Notes: a model not told the origin generated them from the letters alone. DNA of 10,209 nt from Pseudobdellovibrionaceae bacterium (GCA_913776405.1 CAJYOV010000279.1:1-10209); one strand, 5' to 3'; shown: positions 1 to 7,180, counted from the first letter of the stretch. Translations and numbers: made by a program.

Positions 1-1032
1 CACTTCAGAACCGACGATGACTTTTTTCTGCGCCATCGCTTCCAGCAAAGAGGCTTCAAAGCCAGTCGTTCGCGCACTGAGGTTTACGAAAACATCGGCA
101 AGCGCTATGTAATCGGGCACGTCGGCATCTTTGACGGCGCCGGTGAAAACGACCTTGCTGCCTAAAGCCATCGTGAGCATCTCGTACTCAATGTCTTTAA
201 ATTTTGGGCCGTCGCCGACAATGATCAACCGTGAGTTCGGTTTCTTGATCGAGACTTGTTCAAACGCCTGAAGAAGCGACTTCACTTCCCCGACTTCAGT
301 CATGTCCGTGATTGTCACAGCCACTTTCGCAGTCTCGGGGATGCTCAAGCTCTTCCGTAAGTCTTCAGACTTTTCCCGCGGAGCAAGATCGCCGATTTCA
401 ATGCCGTAAGGCACAGTGTGGATACGAGCGTCTGGATAAAGATAGTAACGCTCAAGCGCCAAGCGTTCGCGCGGACTTGTGACAAAGATCCCATCTGCGG
501 TTTTCAGCAGCTTGTGATCTTGACCGTAGAAAGAACGAAGGAAGCGGTAACCGACCGCCGTACTCATGCTCAAGATCGAACCAAGCGTTTCTTGACCCAT
601 ACCCATCATCGCGAAGAGTTCGGACAACCGAGTTGCCGCGACATCGTAGGCAATTGCGACTTTATACGCTTTTTTGTGCAAGCTGATCTTCAGAGCCGAA
701 TCGTCAACTGAGTGGACCAGATGGAAGGGCCCACTCGCGGGATCGTTGTGGAGATCGATGAATTTCGATTTCACAAGATCTGCGAAAGGGTCACGACGAA
801 CGCGCGCCGCTCGGCCTTCCATCAGAAAGAAAATGCGCACGCCGTCTTGAACGATTTCTTGCTGGCCGAGAGGGTGCGAGCCCGCCAGGACCGTCACGCG
901 GTGACCACGAGCGGCTAGTCCGCGTGCAATCAATCTCAAAAAACTGAATCCTGAAGCGCGACCCGCAATCGGGAAGTAGCGCGCAACCAAGCAAACATTT
1001 AGTTTTTTAGGTAGTTCCGGTTTCGAGGCCAT
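1..1032 (-). CDS. GT4-type glycosyltransferase, partial (C-terminus beyond the left edge)
   Basis: This open reading frame starts at ATG 1032 and stays open for 344 codons to base 1, so the C-terminus lies outside the window. It probably transfers a sugar from a nucleotide-sugar donor in LPS or other surface-glycan synthesis at the inner membrane face; donor and acceptor are unknown. The N-terminal half begins with a Rossmann strand (LNVCLVARYFP, about residues 11-21) followed by GLAARGHRVTVLAG, typical of the GT-B fold. The C-terminal half has IIVGDGPKF (about 270-278), VVFTGAVKDADVPDYIALADVFVNLS, then GFEASLLEAMAQKK (324-337), the donor-site region of the GT4 family. The second Glu of the usual E-x7-E pair is E331, but the first position is T323, with E326 nearby. 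The start lies 8 bases after the stop of the upstream glycosyltransferase, with a weak AGAG ribosome site, so translation is probably coupled. Confidence 0.82.
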   Translation of the reverse strand, partial: MASKPELPKKLNVCLVARYFPIAGRASGFSFLRLIARGLAARGHRVTVLAGSHPLGQQEIVQDGVRIFFLMEGRAARVRRDPFADLVKSKFIDLHNDPASGPFHLVHSVDDSALKISLHKKAYKVAIAYDVAATRLSELFAMMGMGQETLGSILSMSTAVGYRFLRSFYGQDHKLLKTADGIFVTSPRERLALERYYLYPDARIHTVPYGIEIGDLAPREKSEDLRKSLSIPETAKVAVTITDMTEVGEVKSLLQAFEQVSIKKPNSRLIIVGDGPKFKDIEYEMLTMALGSKVVFTGAVKDADVPDYIALADVFVNLSARTTGFEASLLEAMAQKKVIVGSEV

Positions 1033-1040
1033 CGTGCTCT

Positions 1041-2213
1041 CTATCGTAACGAACTTCGCGGAGCACGCAAGGCCTGCGCATAAATCCGGCTCATCGAATT
1101 GCTCGGATGATCGATCGCTTCGCTACGAGTGAAGTCTGGCAGCATCTTCTGAATCTGCTTCCGCAAATCGCGGTCTAAAACAGACTCGGCGAGAGTCGCG
1201 CCCCATGAACTTAGGTGACTCGAAACAACAAAGGCGTTCACGCGGTCCTGCCATTTCAGTGGATCGAGTTCGGTCTGTTCATCGCGCAAGATCAGCGGTC
1301 GTGCGGCCGCGAGCGATAGGCGAATCCATCTAGCTAACGCGAGTGACGTGGTCTCGAGGGCTGCGAGGAAAACCAAAGTCGCTGCTGAGAGGCAGGCTTG
1401 CTCCTGCGCGGGCGTCAACGGGCCGGTGAAAAGAACGCGTGCGCCATGGCCGCGATCTTCGAAAGCGTTCATCAGTTCCCGGCGCGTAAGAATCGAGATT
1501 GCGCCCCAGCCGCCGCCAAAAACGATGCCGAGCGTAGGCACTTGATCGAGAGTCTCGATCAGAAGTTCAACGAGCGCTTTTGGATCACGCTGTTCTGACA
1601 AATCACCCGGTATGAGAATCAAATCTTTTGATCGCGCGATCAGCGCATCAAGAGCGGGGAGTGGCTCAATCTCGGTTACCGACTCATTCGTATCGCCCGT
1701 GGGAAGCGGCACGATTTCAAGAGTCGGTACTGGTCGCCCGTTATACCAACGAATCACCTGATCGGCTTGCTCGCGATTGGTCACCACGATGACATCGGTA
1801 AACGAAAGAAGCGTTTTGTTGCGATTCAGTGCTTGCGGGCTCACATCGTAAAGAGACACAACAAATCGTGGTCGACCCATGACCGGTCCCATCGCGGGAA
1901 GTGCCGTTAAAGCGTTTGTTAAACCGCGAAGGGTCTCTTCGCGCGGCTGCACGATGTGAATCAACTCAGGTTGAAATTCGAGAAGGATTGGAATCAAGCG
2001 CGGGATCTCAAGCCAACCCCAGTTCCGGAAAGGTCGTAAGATCTGCAATCGCGGATGCGCGGGCGGCAGGTTCTCGCCCTCACGATAGGTTGAAAACACA
2101 CGGACGTCGTGCTGTTGATCCGCGAGAGTCGTCATCAGACCATAGGAAAAAGCGGTAATCGCGTCGAATGAGCCAGTGGGGAGTCTTTCGCTAAAGAACG
2201 CAATACGTGCCAT
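1041..2213 (-). CDS. Divergent GT4-like glycosyltransferase, 390 aa
   Basis: The protein has the two-domain layout of a GT-B glycosyltransferase. An N-terminal strand-helix (MARIAFFSERLPTGSFDAIT) is followed by LADQQHDVRVFSTYREGENL, and PELIHIVQP (82-90) and VIVVTNREQAD (141-151) mark the end of the first domain. The second domain starts near LILIPGDLSEQRDPKALVELL (198-218) and includes ILF-like strands with GARVLFTGPLTPAQEQACLSAATLVFLAALE. The usual E-x7-E donor motif is degraded: E287 is present, but the partner position is R295 (LETTSLALARWIRLSLAAARP). It may use an unusual donor, act as a partner of the next gene, or be inactive. GGAGG lies 7 bases before ATG 2213, supporting the start. 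It sits 23 bases after the Nudix gene and 8 bases before a second glycosyltransferase, suggesting one glycan-related transcript. The family call is good; the specific activity is unknown. Confidence 0.72.
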   Translation of the reverse strand: MARIAFFSERLPTGSFDAITAFSYGLMTTLADQQHDVRVFSTYREGENLPPAHPRLQILRPFRNWGWLEIPRLIPILLEFQPELIHIVQPREETLRGLTNALTALPAMGPVMGRPRFVVSLYDVSPQALNRNKTLLSFTDVIVVTNREQADQVIRWYNGRPVPTLEIVPLPTGDTNESVTEIEPLPALDALIARSKDLILIPGDLSEQRDPKALVELLIETLDQVPTLGIVFGGGWGAISILTRRELMNAFEDRGHGARVLFTGPLTPAQEQACLSAATLVFLAALETTSLALARWIRLSLAAARPLILRDEQTELDPLKWQDRVNAFVVSSHLSSWGATLAESVLDRDLRKQIQKMLPDFTRSEAIDHPSNSMSRIYAQALRAPRSSLR

Positions 2214-2236
2214 TGGTCGTCCTCCGCTTTTGAAAG

Positions 2237-2650
2237 TTACTTTTCTCGAAGAGCGTCTTCGATGCGGCCCAAAATTTTTCGATTCGCATCGGGGATCGAG
2301 AGGTCTTTAAGTTCATCGGGGCGAACCCACTTCAGTTCCATGTGGTGAACGTTCTTCGGTTCACCTTTCCAGAACAAGACTTCGTAAAACATAATGACGA
2401 TGCCGGTGTCGCCGTATGAGTGCGTACTTGCAAGTTTTAGAGTGCCGATTTGAGCTTCGATCCCGAGTTCTTCTTGAAGTTCACGAACGAGTGCTTCTTC
2501 AGGAGTTTCGCCTTTTTCGATTTTGCCACCTGGAAATTCCCAGTGACCGGCCAGACTGTTGCCAATCGGTCTTTGACCGACGAGAACTTTGTCGCCTCGT
2601 CTTAAGAGGCCGGTGACGACTGGGATCCAAACGGGGCGCTTCAAACTCAT
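2237..2650 (-). CDS. MutT-like Nudix hydrolase (8-oxo-dGTP diphosphatase type)
   Basis: This 137-residue protein has a complete Nudix box at residues 42-64: G42, E48, R56-E57-L58, E60-E61, G63-I64. The Glu residues bind the metal that drives hydrolysis of a nucleoside diphosphate linked to another group. The preceding HWEFPGGK (36-43), the early VVTGLLRRGDKVLVGQRP and the small size all resemble MutT, which hydrolyses 8-oxo-dGTP to the monophosphate and prevents A:T to C:G errors. Nudix substrates are hard to predict, and the glycosyltransferase neighbours leave nucleotide-sugar hydrolysis open. The start ATG has AGGA 7 bases upstream. It follows pyrD by 66 bases and precedes a glycosyltransferase by 23 bases on the same strand, so it is probably in a shared transcript. 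I recognise the family with high confidence, but mutT itself is not proven. Confidence 0.88.
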   Translation of the reverse strand: MSLKRPVWIPVVTGLLRRGDKVLVGQRPIGNSLAGHWEFPGGKIEKGETPEEALVRELQEELGIEAQIGTLKLASTHSYGDTGIVIMFYEVLFWKGEPKNVHHMELKWVRPDELKDLSIPDANRKILGRIEDALREK

Positions 2651-2716
2651 GACGGTATCCTAAAATCTCAAAAGATCAGTCTTCCATGTCAGAGGCGGAA
2701 ACGCATCCAGAAAGGG

Positions 2717-3721
2717 TTAAACGTCGCCGCGCGTGTTCATCGCCTTCGCGACATTTTTGAAGAAACCCGGACCTTCGAAGATAAGGCCCGAGTAAACTTG
2801 GACAAGGTCTGCCCCCAAGCTGAGGCGTTCGCGCACGTCTTCGGGGGACATCACGCCGCCTACCGAAACGAGTAAGCGTTCGCCTTTGTTGTTTCCGAGC
2901 GCGTCGCGCAGTTGATGCAGCACTTCTTTTGAGCGTGAGGCGAGTGGAGCGCCCGAAACGCCACCTTCCGGTGGAAACGGGCTGCCGTGTTCACGTGCGA
3001 GCGTCGTGTTAGTAGCGATGAAGCCATCGATTCCTAGTTCGCAGGCCACCTCGACAACCGTTCTCAGAGCAGAATTCTCTGCATCGGGGCTCAACTTCAA
3101 GAGCACGGGCGTTGAACGAGGTGAGTCCTGCTCGACTTTCGTTCTCGCAGCGAGCACCGCGCCAAGAAAACGCTGAAGCTGCTTGGGCTGCAGGAGTTCG
3201 CGAAGGCCCGAAGTATTCGGCGAGCTAATATTCACAACAAACGCATCTGCAAAACCAGCGAGTGTTCGGATGCACTCAGCGTAGTCTTTTGCGGCTTCGT
3301 CCTTGGCAGTATCTCGATTTTTTCCGATGTTCACGAACACGGGCGTGCGACGTTTGGTCGGGAGATCGCGAAGGTTCGCGAGTGCAACGTCCGCCCCAGA
3401 GCCGGGAAAGCCCATGCGGTTCCAGAGCGCACGTGATTCGAGATCGCGCCCCATGATTTTGCCCGGGTTCGGACCTTGCGGTTTCGGTGTGACCGTTCCG
3501 ATCTCAACGAAGCCTGCGCCGTACGCCCACCACTCTTCGATGAGCTCGCCATCTTTATCGACGCCACCGGCTAGGCCCAAGCGATTCGGAAACGTGAGCC
3601 CTTTCCATTTCAAAGGATTCCATTTCGGGATATCGGAGGTTTGAAAAGCGGCGCCAAGTTTAAGCGCAATGGGCGCTATATCGTGCGCAACTTTTACGGG
3701 GAGTAGGAGCCATGGTTTCAT
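2717..3721 (-). CDS. pyrD: Dihydroorotate dehydrogenase (quinone), class 2
   Basis: PyrD oxidises dihydroorotate to orotate, the fourth step of de novo UMP synthesis, with FMN as cofactor and membrane quinone as electron acceptor. At 334 residues it is almost the size of the 336-residue E. coli enzyme. It has the short N-terminal helical extension of class 2 (about 1-40), which docks to the membrane and quinone. Visible motifs include GLAGGVDKDGE (49-59), GFVEIGTVTPKPQ (70-82), LWNRMGF (99-105), NISSPNTSGLRELL (164-177, with S167 as the expected catalytic base), IATNTT (235-240), SVGGVMSPEDV (286-296) and VQVYSGLIFEGPG (307-319) for FMN phosphate binding. The serine base rather than cysteine supports class 2. 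GGAG lies 6 bases before the ATG. It leads the minus-strand cluster with the Nudix and glycosyltransferase genes and lies downstream of the glutamate dehydrogenase terminator, so it should have its own promoter. Confidence 0.95.
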   Translation of the reverse strand: MKPWLLLPVKVAHDIAPIALKLGAAFQTSDIPKWNPLKWKGLTFPNRLGLAGGVDKDGELIEEWWAYGAGFVEIGTVTPKPQGPNPGKIMGRDLESRALWNRMGFPGSGADVALANLRDLPTKRRTPVFVNIGKNRDTAKDEAAKDYAECIRTLAGFADAFVVNISSPNTSGLRELLQPKQLQRFLGAVLAARTKVEQDSPRSTPVLLKLSPDAENSALRTVVEVACELGIDGFIATNTTLAREHGSPFPPEGGVSGAPLASRSKEVLHQLRDALGNNKGERLLVSVGGVMSPEDVRERLSLGADLVQVYSGLIFEGPGFFKNVAKAMNTRGDV

Positions 3722-3810
3722 TATTCACTCCGAAGGAGATGCGGTGAACGTGCTGCTCATTAAGGAGTCTGTACTGGCTTTAAGGCTAACGGTAGTTTGA
3801 TCTTCGAAAT

Positions 3811-3839
3811 AAAAAAAGGCCCCGGTGGTCCGGAGCCTT
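3811..3839 (-). terminator. Intrinsic terminator of glutamate dehydrogenase
   Basis: Read on the minus strand, AAGGCTCCGG pairs with CCGGGGCCTT across a 4-base ACCA loop (3816-3839). The 10-bp stem contains one G-U wobble and runs directly into a run of seven T. The stem begins 32 bases after the dehydrogenase stop codon and lies upstream of pyrD, so it separates the two transcripts. Confidence 0.9.
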
Positions 3840-3871
3840 CTCTGCGGAAGGAGCATTGCCCTTCGGGCAGA

Positions 3872-5134
3872 TTAGCGAGGATACAAACCACGAAGCAACA
3901 TCGCGCGCTCGAGTCGGCGTACCGACTGGCCCATCGCTGCTGTTCGCATGTCGATCTTCTTTTCTTCTTTGAGTTCCCAAACTTTGTCGAAGGCGCCCGT
4001 GATGATTTGTTTCATACGCGAGTTTACTTCGTCTTCAGACCAGAAGAAGTGTTGGAGACCCTGAACCCACTCGAAGTACGACACGATAACGCCGCCGCCG
4101 TTTGCCAAGATATCCGGGCAAATCAAAACGCCTTTTTCGTGAAGCATTTTAGTCGCTTCGTTCGTCGTTGGACCGTTCGCGCCTTCGATGATGAATTTCG
4201 TGTCGATCTTCGCAGCGTTGTCTTTTGTGATGACGTTTTCCATCGCGCATGGCGCGAGAACATCACACTTGATCGTCAAAAGCTGATCGTTCGAAACAGG
4301 TTCCGCTTTCGGGTAACCTTTAACGACTTTGTGTTCGGTCACGTAGCGAACGAGATCTGGGATATCGAGACCGTTCGGGTTGTAGATACCGCCGGAAACG
4401 TCCGAAACCGCGAGAATCTTCGCGCCGCGCTCGAAGCCGTAAACAGCCGCGTGCTGACCGACGTTACCGAAACCTTGGATTACCATCGTGCAACCAGCCA
4501 TCTTCATGTTCTGAGTTGCGAGTGCTTTTTCTGCCGTGAAGATAACGCCGAGACCTGTTGCACCCGCGCGACCGAGGGAGCCACAGATTTCAACTGGCTT
4601 ACCCGTTACGACGCCCGGTTGAGCGTAACCAACTTCTTGCGAGTAGGTGTCCATGATCCAAGCCATTGTCTGTGGATCCGTACCCATATCCGGTGCTGGG
4701 ATGTCGACATTGGGCCCGATCGCGTGACCGAGTTCCGATGTATAACGACGCGTGAGATTTTGTTTTTCCGTACGTGACAACTGAGTTGGGTCGACGCGGA
4801 TGCCGCCCTTACCGCCACCGAGTGGAAGGTTGAGAAGCGAACACTTGAAAGTCATGAGAGTCGCGAGTGCGGCAACTTCTGAAAGATCGACGTCCTGGTG
4901 GTAACGGATACCGCCCTTGTAGGGGCCGAGTGTCGAGCTGTGCTGGACGCGGTAGCCAGTGAAAACTTTAATGCGGTAGTCGTCCATACGAACTGGGACG
5001 GACACGATGATCGCGCGCTTTGGGCGTTTGATACGCTCAAGAACGTTCGGGTCACAGTTGATAACGCCCGCAGCATCCTCAAGAATTTTAATCGTGTTCT
5101 TGAATAAAGGTCCGTCTGAATAATCGCCTGACAT
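3872..5134 (-). CDS. Glutamate dehydrogenase, Glu/Leu/Phe/Val dehydrogenase family
   Basis: This 420-residue enzyme interconverts glutamate and 2-oxoglutarate plus ammonia using NAD(P), linking amino-acid catabolism to the TCA cycle. Its length matches the catabolic RocG/GudB type of about 420-425 residues rather than the longer E. coli GdhA. Key residues are visible: the substrate lysines K73 (PYKGGIRYH) and K97 (MTFKCSL), catalytic K109 in LPLGGGKGGIRVDP, and the conserved Asp D149 in PAPDMGTD. The Rossmann motif GFGNVG lies at 221-226 and IIEGANGPTT at 315-324. D245 at the end of the second strand may favour NAD, but cofactor choice is uncertain. A TTG start at 5149 would add five residues. 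I prefer ATG 5134 because AAGAGG lies 6 bases upstream of it, inside that extension. It is divergent from hldA and ends at a strong terminator. Leucine/valine dehydrogenases are the alternative, but their proteins are shorter (about 360 residues). Confidence 0.93.
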   Translation of the reverse strand: MSGDYSDGPLFKNTIKILEDAAGVINCDPNVLERIKRPKRAIIVSVPVRMDDYRIKVFTGYRVQHSSTLGPYKGGIRYHQDVDLSEVAALATLMTFKCSLLNLPLGGGKGGIRVDPTQLSRTEKQNLTRRYTSELGHAIGPNVDIPAPDMGTDPQTMAWIMDTYSQEVGYAQPGVVTGKPVEICGSLGRAGATGLGVIFTAEKALATQNMKMAGCTMVIQGFGNVGQHAAVYGFERGAKILAVSDVSGGIYNPNGLDIPDLVRYVTEHKVVKGYPKAEPVSNDQLLTIKCDVLAPCAMENVITKDNAAKIDTKFIIEGANGPTTNEATKMLHEKGVLICPDILANGGGVIVSYFEWVQGLQHFFWSEDEVNSRMKQIITGAFDKVWELKEEKKIDMRTAAMGQSVRRLERAMLLRGLYPR

Positions 5135-5140
5135 GAAGTG

Positions 5141-5146
5141 CCTCTT
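5141..5146 (-). promoter_or_regulatory. Ribosome binding site fixing the glutamate dehydrogenase start
   Basis: AAGAGG on the minus strand sits 6 bases before ATG 5134. It lies within the would-be N-terminal extension from the TTG at 5149, which makes the ATG the more likely start. Confidence 0.7.
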
Positions 5147-5203
5147 CAAATCCCAATGCTCGAAATTGGAGAGCCTCGGGAGTGGGTGGTTTTTTGGTTT
5201 TTC

Positions 5204-5232
5204 ATTAGAACGCCGGCTCTAGTGCTTTGCAA
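5204..5232 (-). promoter_or_regulatory. Candidate sigma-70-type promoter for glutamate dehydrogenase
   Basis: On the minus strand, TTGCAA (5232-5227) and TCTAAT (5209-5204) are separated by exactly 17 bases. The -10 matches the consensus at 5 of 6 positions and the -35 at 4 of 6. The -10 is about 70 bases upstream of the ATG at 5134. This is inferred from sequence only. Confidence 0.45.
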
Positions 5233-5268
5233 GTTCAGTCTTTGTCTGCCGAGAGGCGCAATTTTGGC

Positions 5269-5286
5269 GTTTGGTTCTGCCCAAAC
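5269..5286. repeat. Inverted repeat GTTTGG-N6-CCAAAC in the divergent intergenic region
   Basis: The 6-bp arms are perfect and separated by 6 bases. The repeat lies upstream of both candidate promoters, between glutamate dehydrogenase and the heptose kinase gene. It could be an operator for a dimeric regulator, but a repeat this short can occur by chance. Confidence 0.3.
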
Positions 5287-5305
5287 AGCACTCAGATTTG
5301 CGGCG

Positions 5306-5334
5306 TTGATTTGCTCCGAATTCGCGCCTATTTT
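5306..5334 (+). promoter_or_regulatory. Candidate promoter for the heptose kinase gene
   Basis: TTGATT (5306-5311) and TATTTT (5329-5334) are 17 bases apart, each matching the sigma-70 consensus at 4 of 6 positions. The -10 ends 27 bases before the ATG at 5362. This is a modest match and the call is tentative. Confidence 0.35.
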
Positions 5335-5352
5335 GGCACCAATCACGACTTT

Positions 5353-5356
5353 GGAG
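5353..5356 (+). promoter_or_regulatory. Ribosome binding site fixing the heptose kinase start
   Basis: GGAG lies 5 bases before ATG 5362. The frame is open from an upstream TTG at 5227, but those 45 codons have no ribosome site and read through the intergenic region and the candidate promoter. The homologous part of the family begins just after the ATG. Confidence 0.7.
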
Positions 5357-5361
5357 TTCTC

Positions 5362-6408
5362 ATGTCTCAGCGACGCATGGCCGAATACGCACCTTACATT
5401 CTGCAGCATCTTCCAGATCTTCGCGGGCGCGAGGTCTTGATTGTCGGCGACGTCGGGTTAGACGAGTACGTGTTGGGACCTGTTCGTCGTATCAGTCCCG
5501 AAGCTCCGGTTCCGGTTGTTGAAGTCGAAACGGAAGAATCTCGATTGGGCTTGGCCGCTAACGTGGCGCAAAACGTTGCTTCCTTGGGCGGTGTCGCATC
5601 GCTTATCGCGGTCGTTGGCCGGGACGCTGCGGCAGATTCGCTTCGCGGTCTCTTGCGTGCGGCGGGCGTTTCGGCCGATCACCTGGTAGTAGATGCCGAT
5701 CGCCCGACAACGCGAAAACTGCGGGTGATGGTGCAGAACCACCACATCGTTCGCGTCGATTACGAGCATCGCAAGTTTCTCTCTCGCGAAGCCGAAGACG
5801 CTGTGCTGGCGAAAGTGCGCGAGCGTTTGACTTCGGCTGCTGCCGTTATCGTCCAAGATTACGCAAAAGGCGTTGTGAGCGATCGCTTGGTAGCCGAAGT
5901 CGTGAAGATGGCGCGCGCAGCGGGCAAGCGTGTTCTTGCCGATCCGAATCCGAAGACACCTCTGAAAACTTATCGCGGCATCGATGTGATGACTCCGAAC
6001 TACGATGAAGCTGTCGCGCTCTCGGGTATCGGTAGCGACGATCTTCGTCGTGATCCCGCTTTCCTTGATAAAATCGGTCACCGTTTGATGGAAGTCTGCG
6101 AGTCGCAACAAATGGTTCTGACTCTCGGTAAAAACGGGATGCGCATTTTTGAAGGTGGCATCGCGGGCGGCTCGGTCGTTGATCTTCCGACAAACGCGAA
6201 AGCCGTCTTTGATGTTACCGGCGCTGGCGACACGGTGATTGCGGCGTTAGCTCTTGCATGGGGCTCTGGCTTTACGCTCCCGCAGGCGTGTGCACTCGCG
6301 AACTTTGCCGCGGGCGTTGTTGTCGGCAAAGTTGGCTGTGTGCCGTGCCCTGTGCCGGAGTTGGTCGAAGCGATCAACGATACGCTTGCGCACGAGCATG
6401 CTCGTTAG
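5362..6408 (+). CDS. hldA: D-glycero-beta-D-manno-heptose-7-phosphate kinase (stand-alone, PfkB family)
   Basis: The 348-residue protein is a PfkB/ribokinase-fold kinase closely resembling the N-terminal kinase half of E. coli HldE. It phosphorylates D-glycero-D-manno-heptose 7-phosphate at C1 in the ADP-heptose pathway for the LPS inner core. Diagnostic segments are VLIVGDVGLDEYVLGPVRRI (25-44) followed by SPEAPVPVVEV, AANVAQNVASLGG (65-77), TTRKLRVM (116-123), QDYAKGVVS (165-173) and DVTGAGD (284-290) with catalytic D290. Where E. coli has PGGAANVA, this protein has LGLAANVA, a small change in the first PfkB signature. There is no C-terminal nucleotidyltransferase domain, so the adenylyltransferase (HldC/RfaE2) must be encoded elsewhere. 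The start is ATG 5362 with GGAG 5 bases upstream. It is divergent from glutamate dehydrogenase and followed by a lipoprotein gene on the same strand. The activity is inferred from family resemblance. Confidence 0.9.
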   Translation: MSQRRMAEYAPYILQHLPDLRGREVLIVGDVGLDEYVLGPVRRISPEAPVPVVEVETEESRLGLAANVAQNVASLGGVASLIAVVGRDAAADSLRGLLRAAGVSADHLVVDADRPTTRKLRVMVQNHHIVRVDYEHRKFLSREAEDAVLAKVRERLTSAAAVIVQDYAKGVVSDRLVAEVVKMARAAGKRVLADPNPKTPLKTYRGIDVMTPNYDEAVALSGIGSDDLRRDPAFLDKIGHRLMEVCESQQMVLTLGKNGMRIFEGGIAGGSVVDLPTNAKAVFDVTGAGDTVIAALALAWGSGFTLPQACALANFAAGVVVGKVGCVPCPVPELVEAINDTLAHEHAR

Positions 6409-6480
6409 TTCGCCTCAGCGCAGGCGGTTCGGTGGTTCGCAATGATTCGTGTAAGCGGATCTCTGAGTGGAGTTTCGATT

Positions 6481-7032
6481 ATGAATTTTGGATCAGGTCT
6501 TTCGGTACTCTCTTCGGGAATTCGGTTTCTTGCGGCTGTTGCTCTCGCGAGTGCTTTGTCATCTTGCGCGTCGCACTCCAAAACTCCGGGCGTGGCTGAG
6601 TCAGGCTCAGTGAAGCCTGATTATCTCCGTGAGGTCGTGAAGTCGCGCGCCTCTCGTTATTCAGCCTGCTACGAAGCTGCGATCGACAAGCGCCCGGGCG
6701 CCATGGGAAAAGCGCGTGTCACGTGGGACATCGACGGTGACGGCGACGTCAAGAACGCGCGACTTGTTGAGGTCGATCCTTCGCTTACGGATATCGAAGA
6801 GTGCTTGATTCACGAAGTGTCTGAACTGCACTTCGACCGCTCGAAAATGTTCCGTGAAGACGCTGTCGCAAGCGAAATCGTCGAAGTGAGCTATCCGTTC
6901 TTCTTCGATGAACGTCAGAGCTTCACGCCGGGGAAATTGAATCCGGCCTTCCGCAGACCTGCACCTGGTGCCGCGAAAGAAGGTGCGGCACCTCCGATCG
7001 CGCCACCGATTAAGGATCCGACGGAGAAGTGA
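6481..7032 (+). CDS. Predicted outer-membrane lipoprotein with AgmX/PglI-like C-terminal domain
   Basis: From ATG 6481 the protein has 183 residues. Residues 1-28 form a signal peptide with hydrophobic core FLAAVALASA and lipobox LSSC, giving lipidated C29. Ala at +2 suggests release to the outer membrane. After a short linker, residues 46-141 match the AgmX/PglI C-terminal pattern: YLREVVKSRASRYSACYEAA with C63, then GKARVTWDIDGDGDVKNARLVEVDPSLTDIEECLIHEV with C108, then VEVSYPFFF. The two cysteines probably form a disulfide in the periplasm. The tail (150-183) is Pro/Ala-rich. Members of this group occur in myxobacterial gliding and related envelope proteins, but the exact role here is unknown. 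GGAG lies 8 bases before ATG 6481; an in-frame ATG at 6442 (GGTGG upstream) would add 13 residues and is a real alternative. It follows hldA by 72 bases and may be cotranscribed. Confidence 0.8.
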   Translation: MNFGSGLSVLSSGIRFLAAVALASALSSCASHSKTPGVAESGSVKPDYLREVVKSRASRYSACYEAAIDKRPGAMGKARVTWDIDGDGDVKNARLVEVDPSLTDIEECLIHEVSELHFDRSKMFREDAVASEIVEVSYPFFFDERQSFTPGKLNPAFRRPAPGAAKEGAAPPIAPPIKDPTEK

Positions 7033-7075
7033 GGGGGCGTTTCGTAAAGCTGGCTGGGACGGGTAACGATTCACG

Positions 7076-7111
7076 CACTCGGCCGCTCTTAGATGGCCGC
7101 ACGTAAGAGTG
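7076..7111. other. Weak hairpin-forming sequence between convergent genes
   Basis: CGCTCTTA (7084-7091) can pair with TAAGAGTG (7104-7111) with one wobble. CACTC (7076-7080) can also pair with GAGTG (7107-7111) as an alternative fold. There is no T tract on either side, so a terminator role for the convergent lipoprotein and oxidase genes is only possible. Confidence 0.2.
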
Positions 7112-7180
7112 GTTTGCAATAGGCCGGTTTTACATGAATGCGCTTGAATTCTGTTCGCTCATTCGGACGGTTTAAGGCCT

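Noticed and set aside
418..918. Two short plus-strand open frames within the left edge
   Set aside because: Both are antisense to the partial glycosyltransferase, which reads without stops through the whole stretch and carries GT4 motifs.
3797..4777. 326-codon open frame on the plus strand opposite glutamate dehydrogenase
   Set aside because: It starts at a TTG without a ribosome site, runs through the terminator, and lies entirely antisense to a strongly conserved gene. It is best explained by codon bias of the real gene.
5227..5361. 45-codon N-terminal extension of the heptose kinase from a TTG
   Set aside because: It has no ribosome site, no similarity to HldE N-termini, and it covers the predicted promoter; ATG 5362 has GGAG at good spacing.
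5458..6111. 217-codon open frame on the minus strand opposite the heptose kinase
   Set aside because: It is fully antisense to a clear HldA-type kinase, and its His/Arg-rich translation resembles no family.
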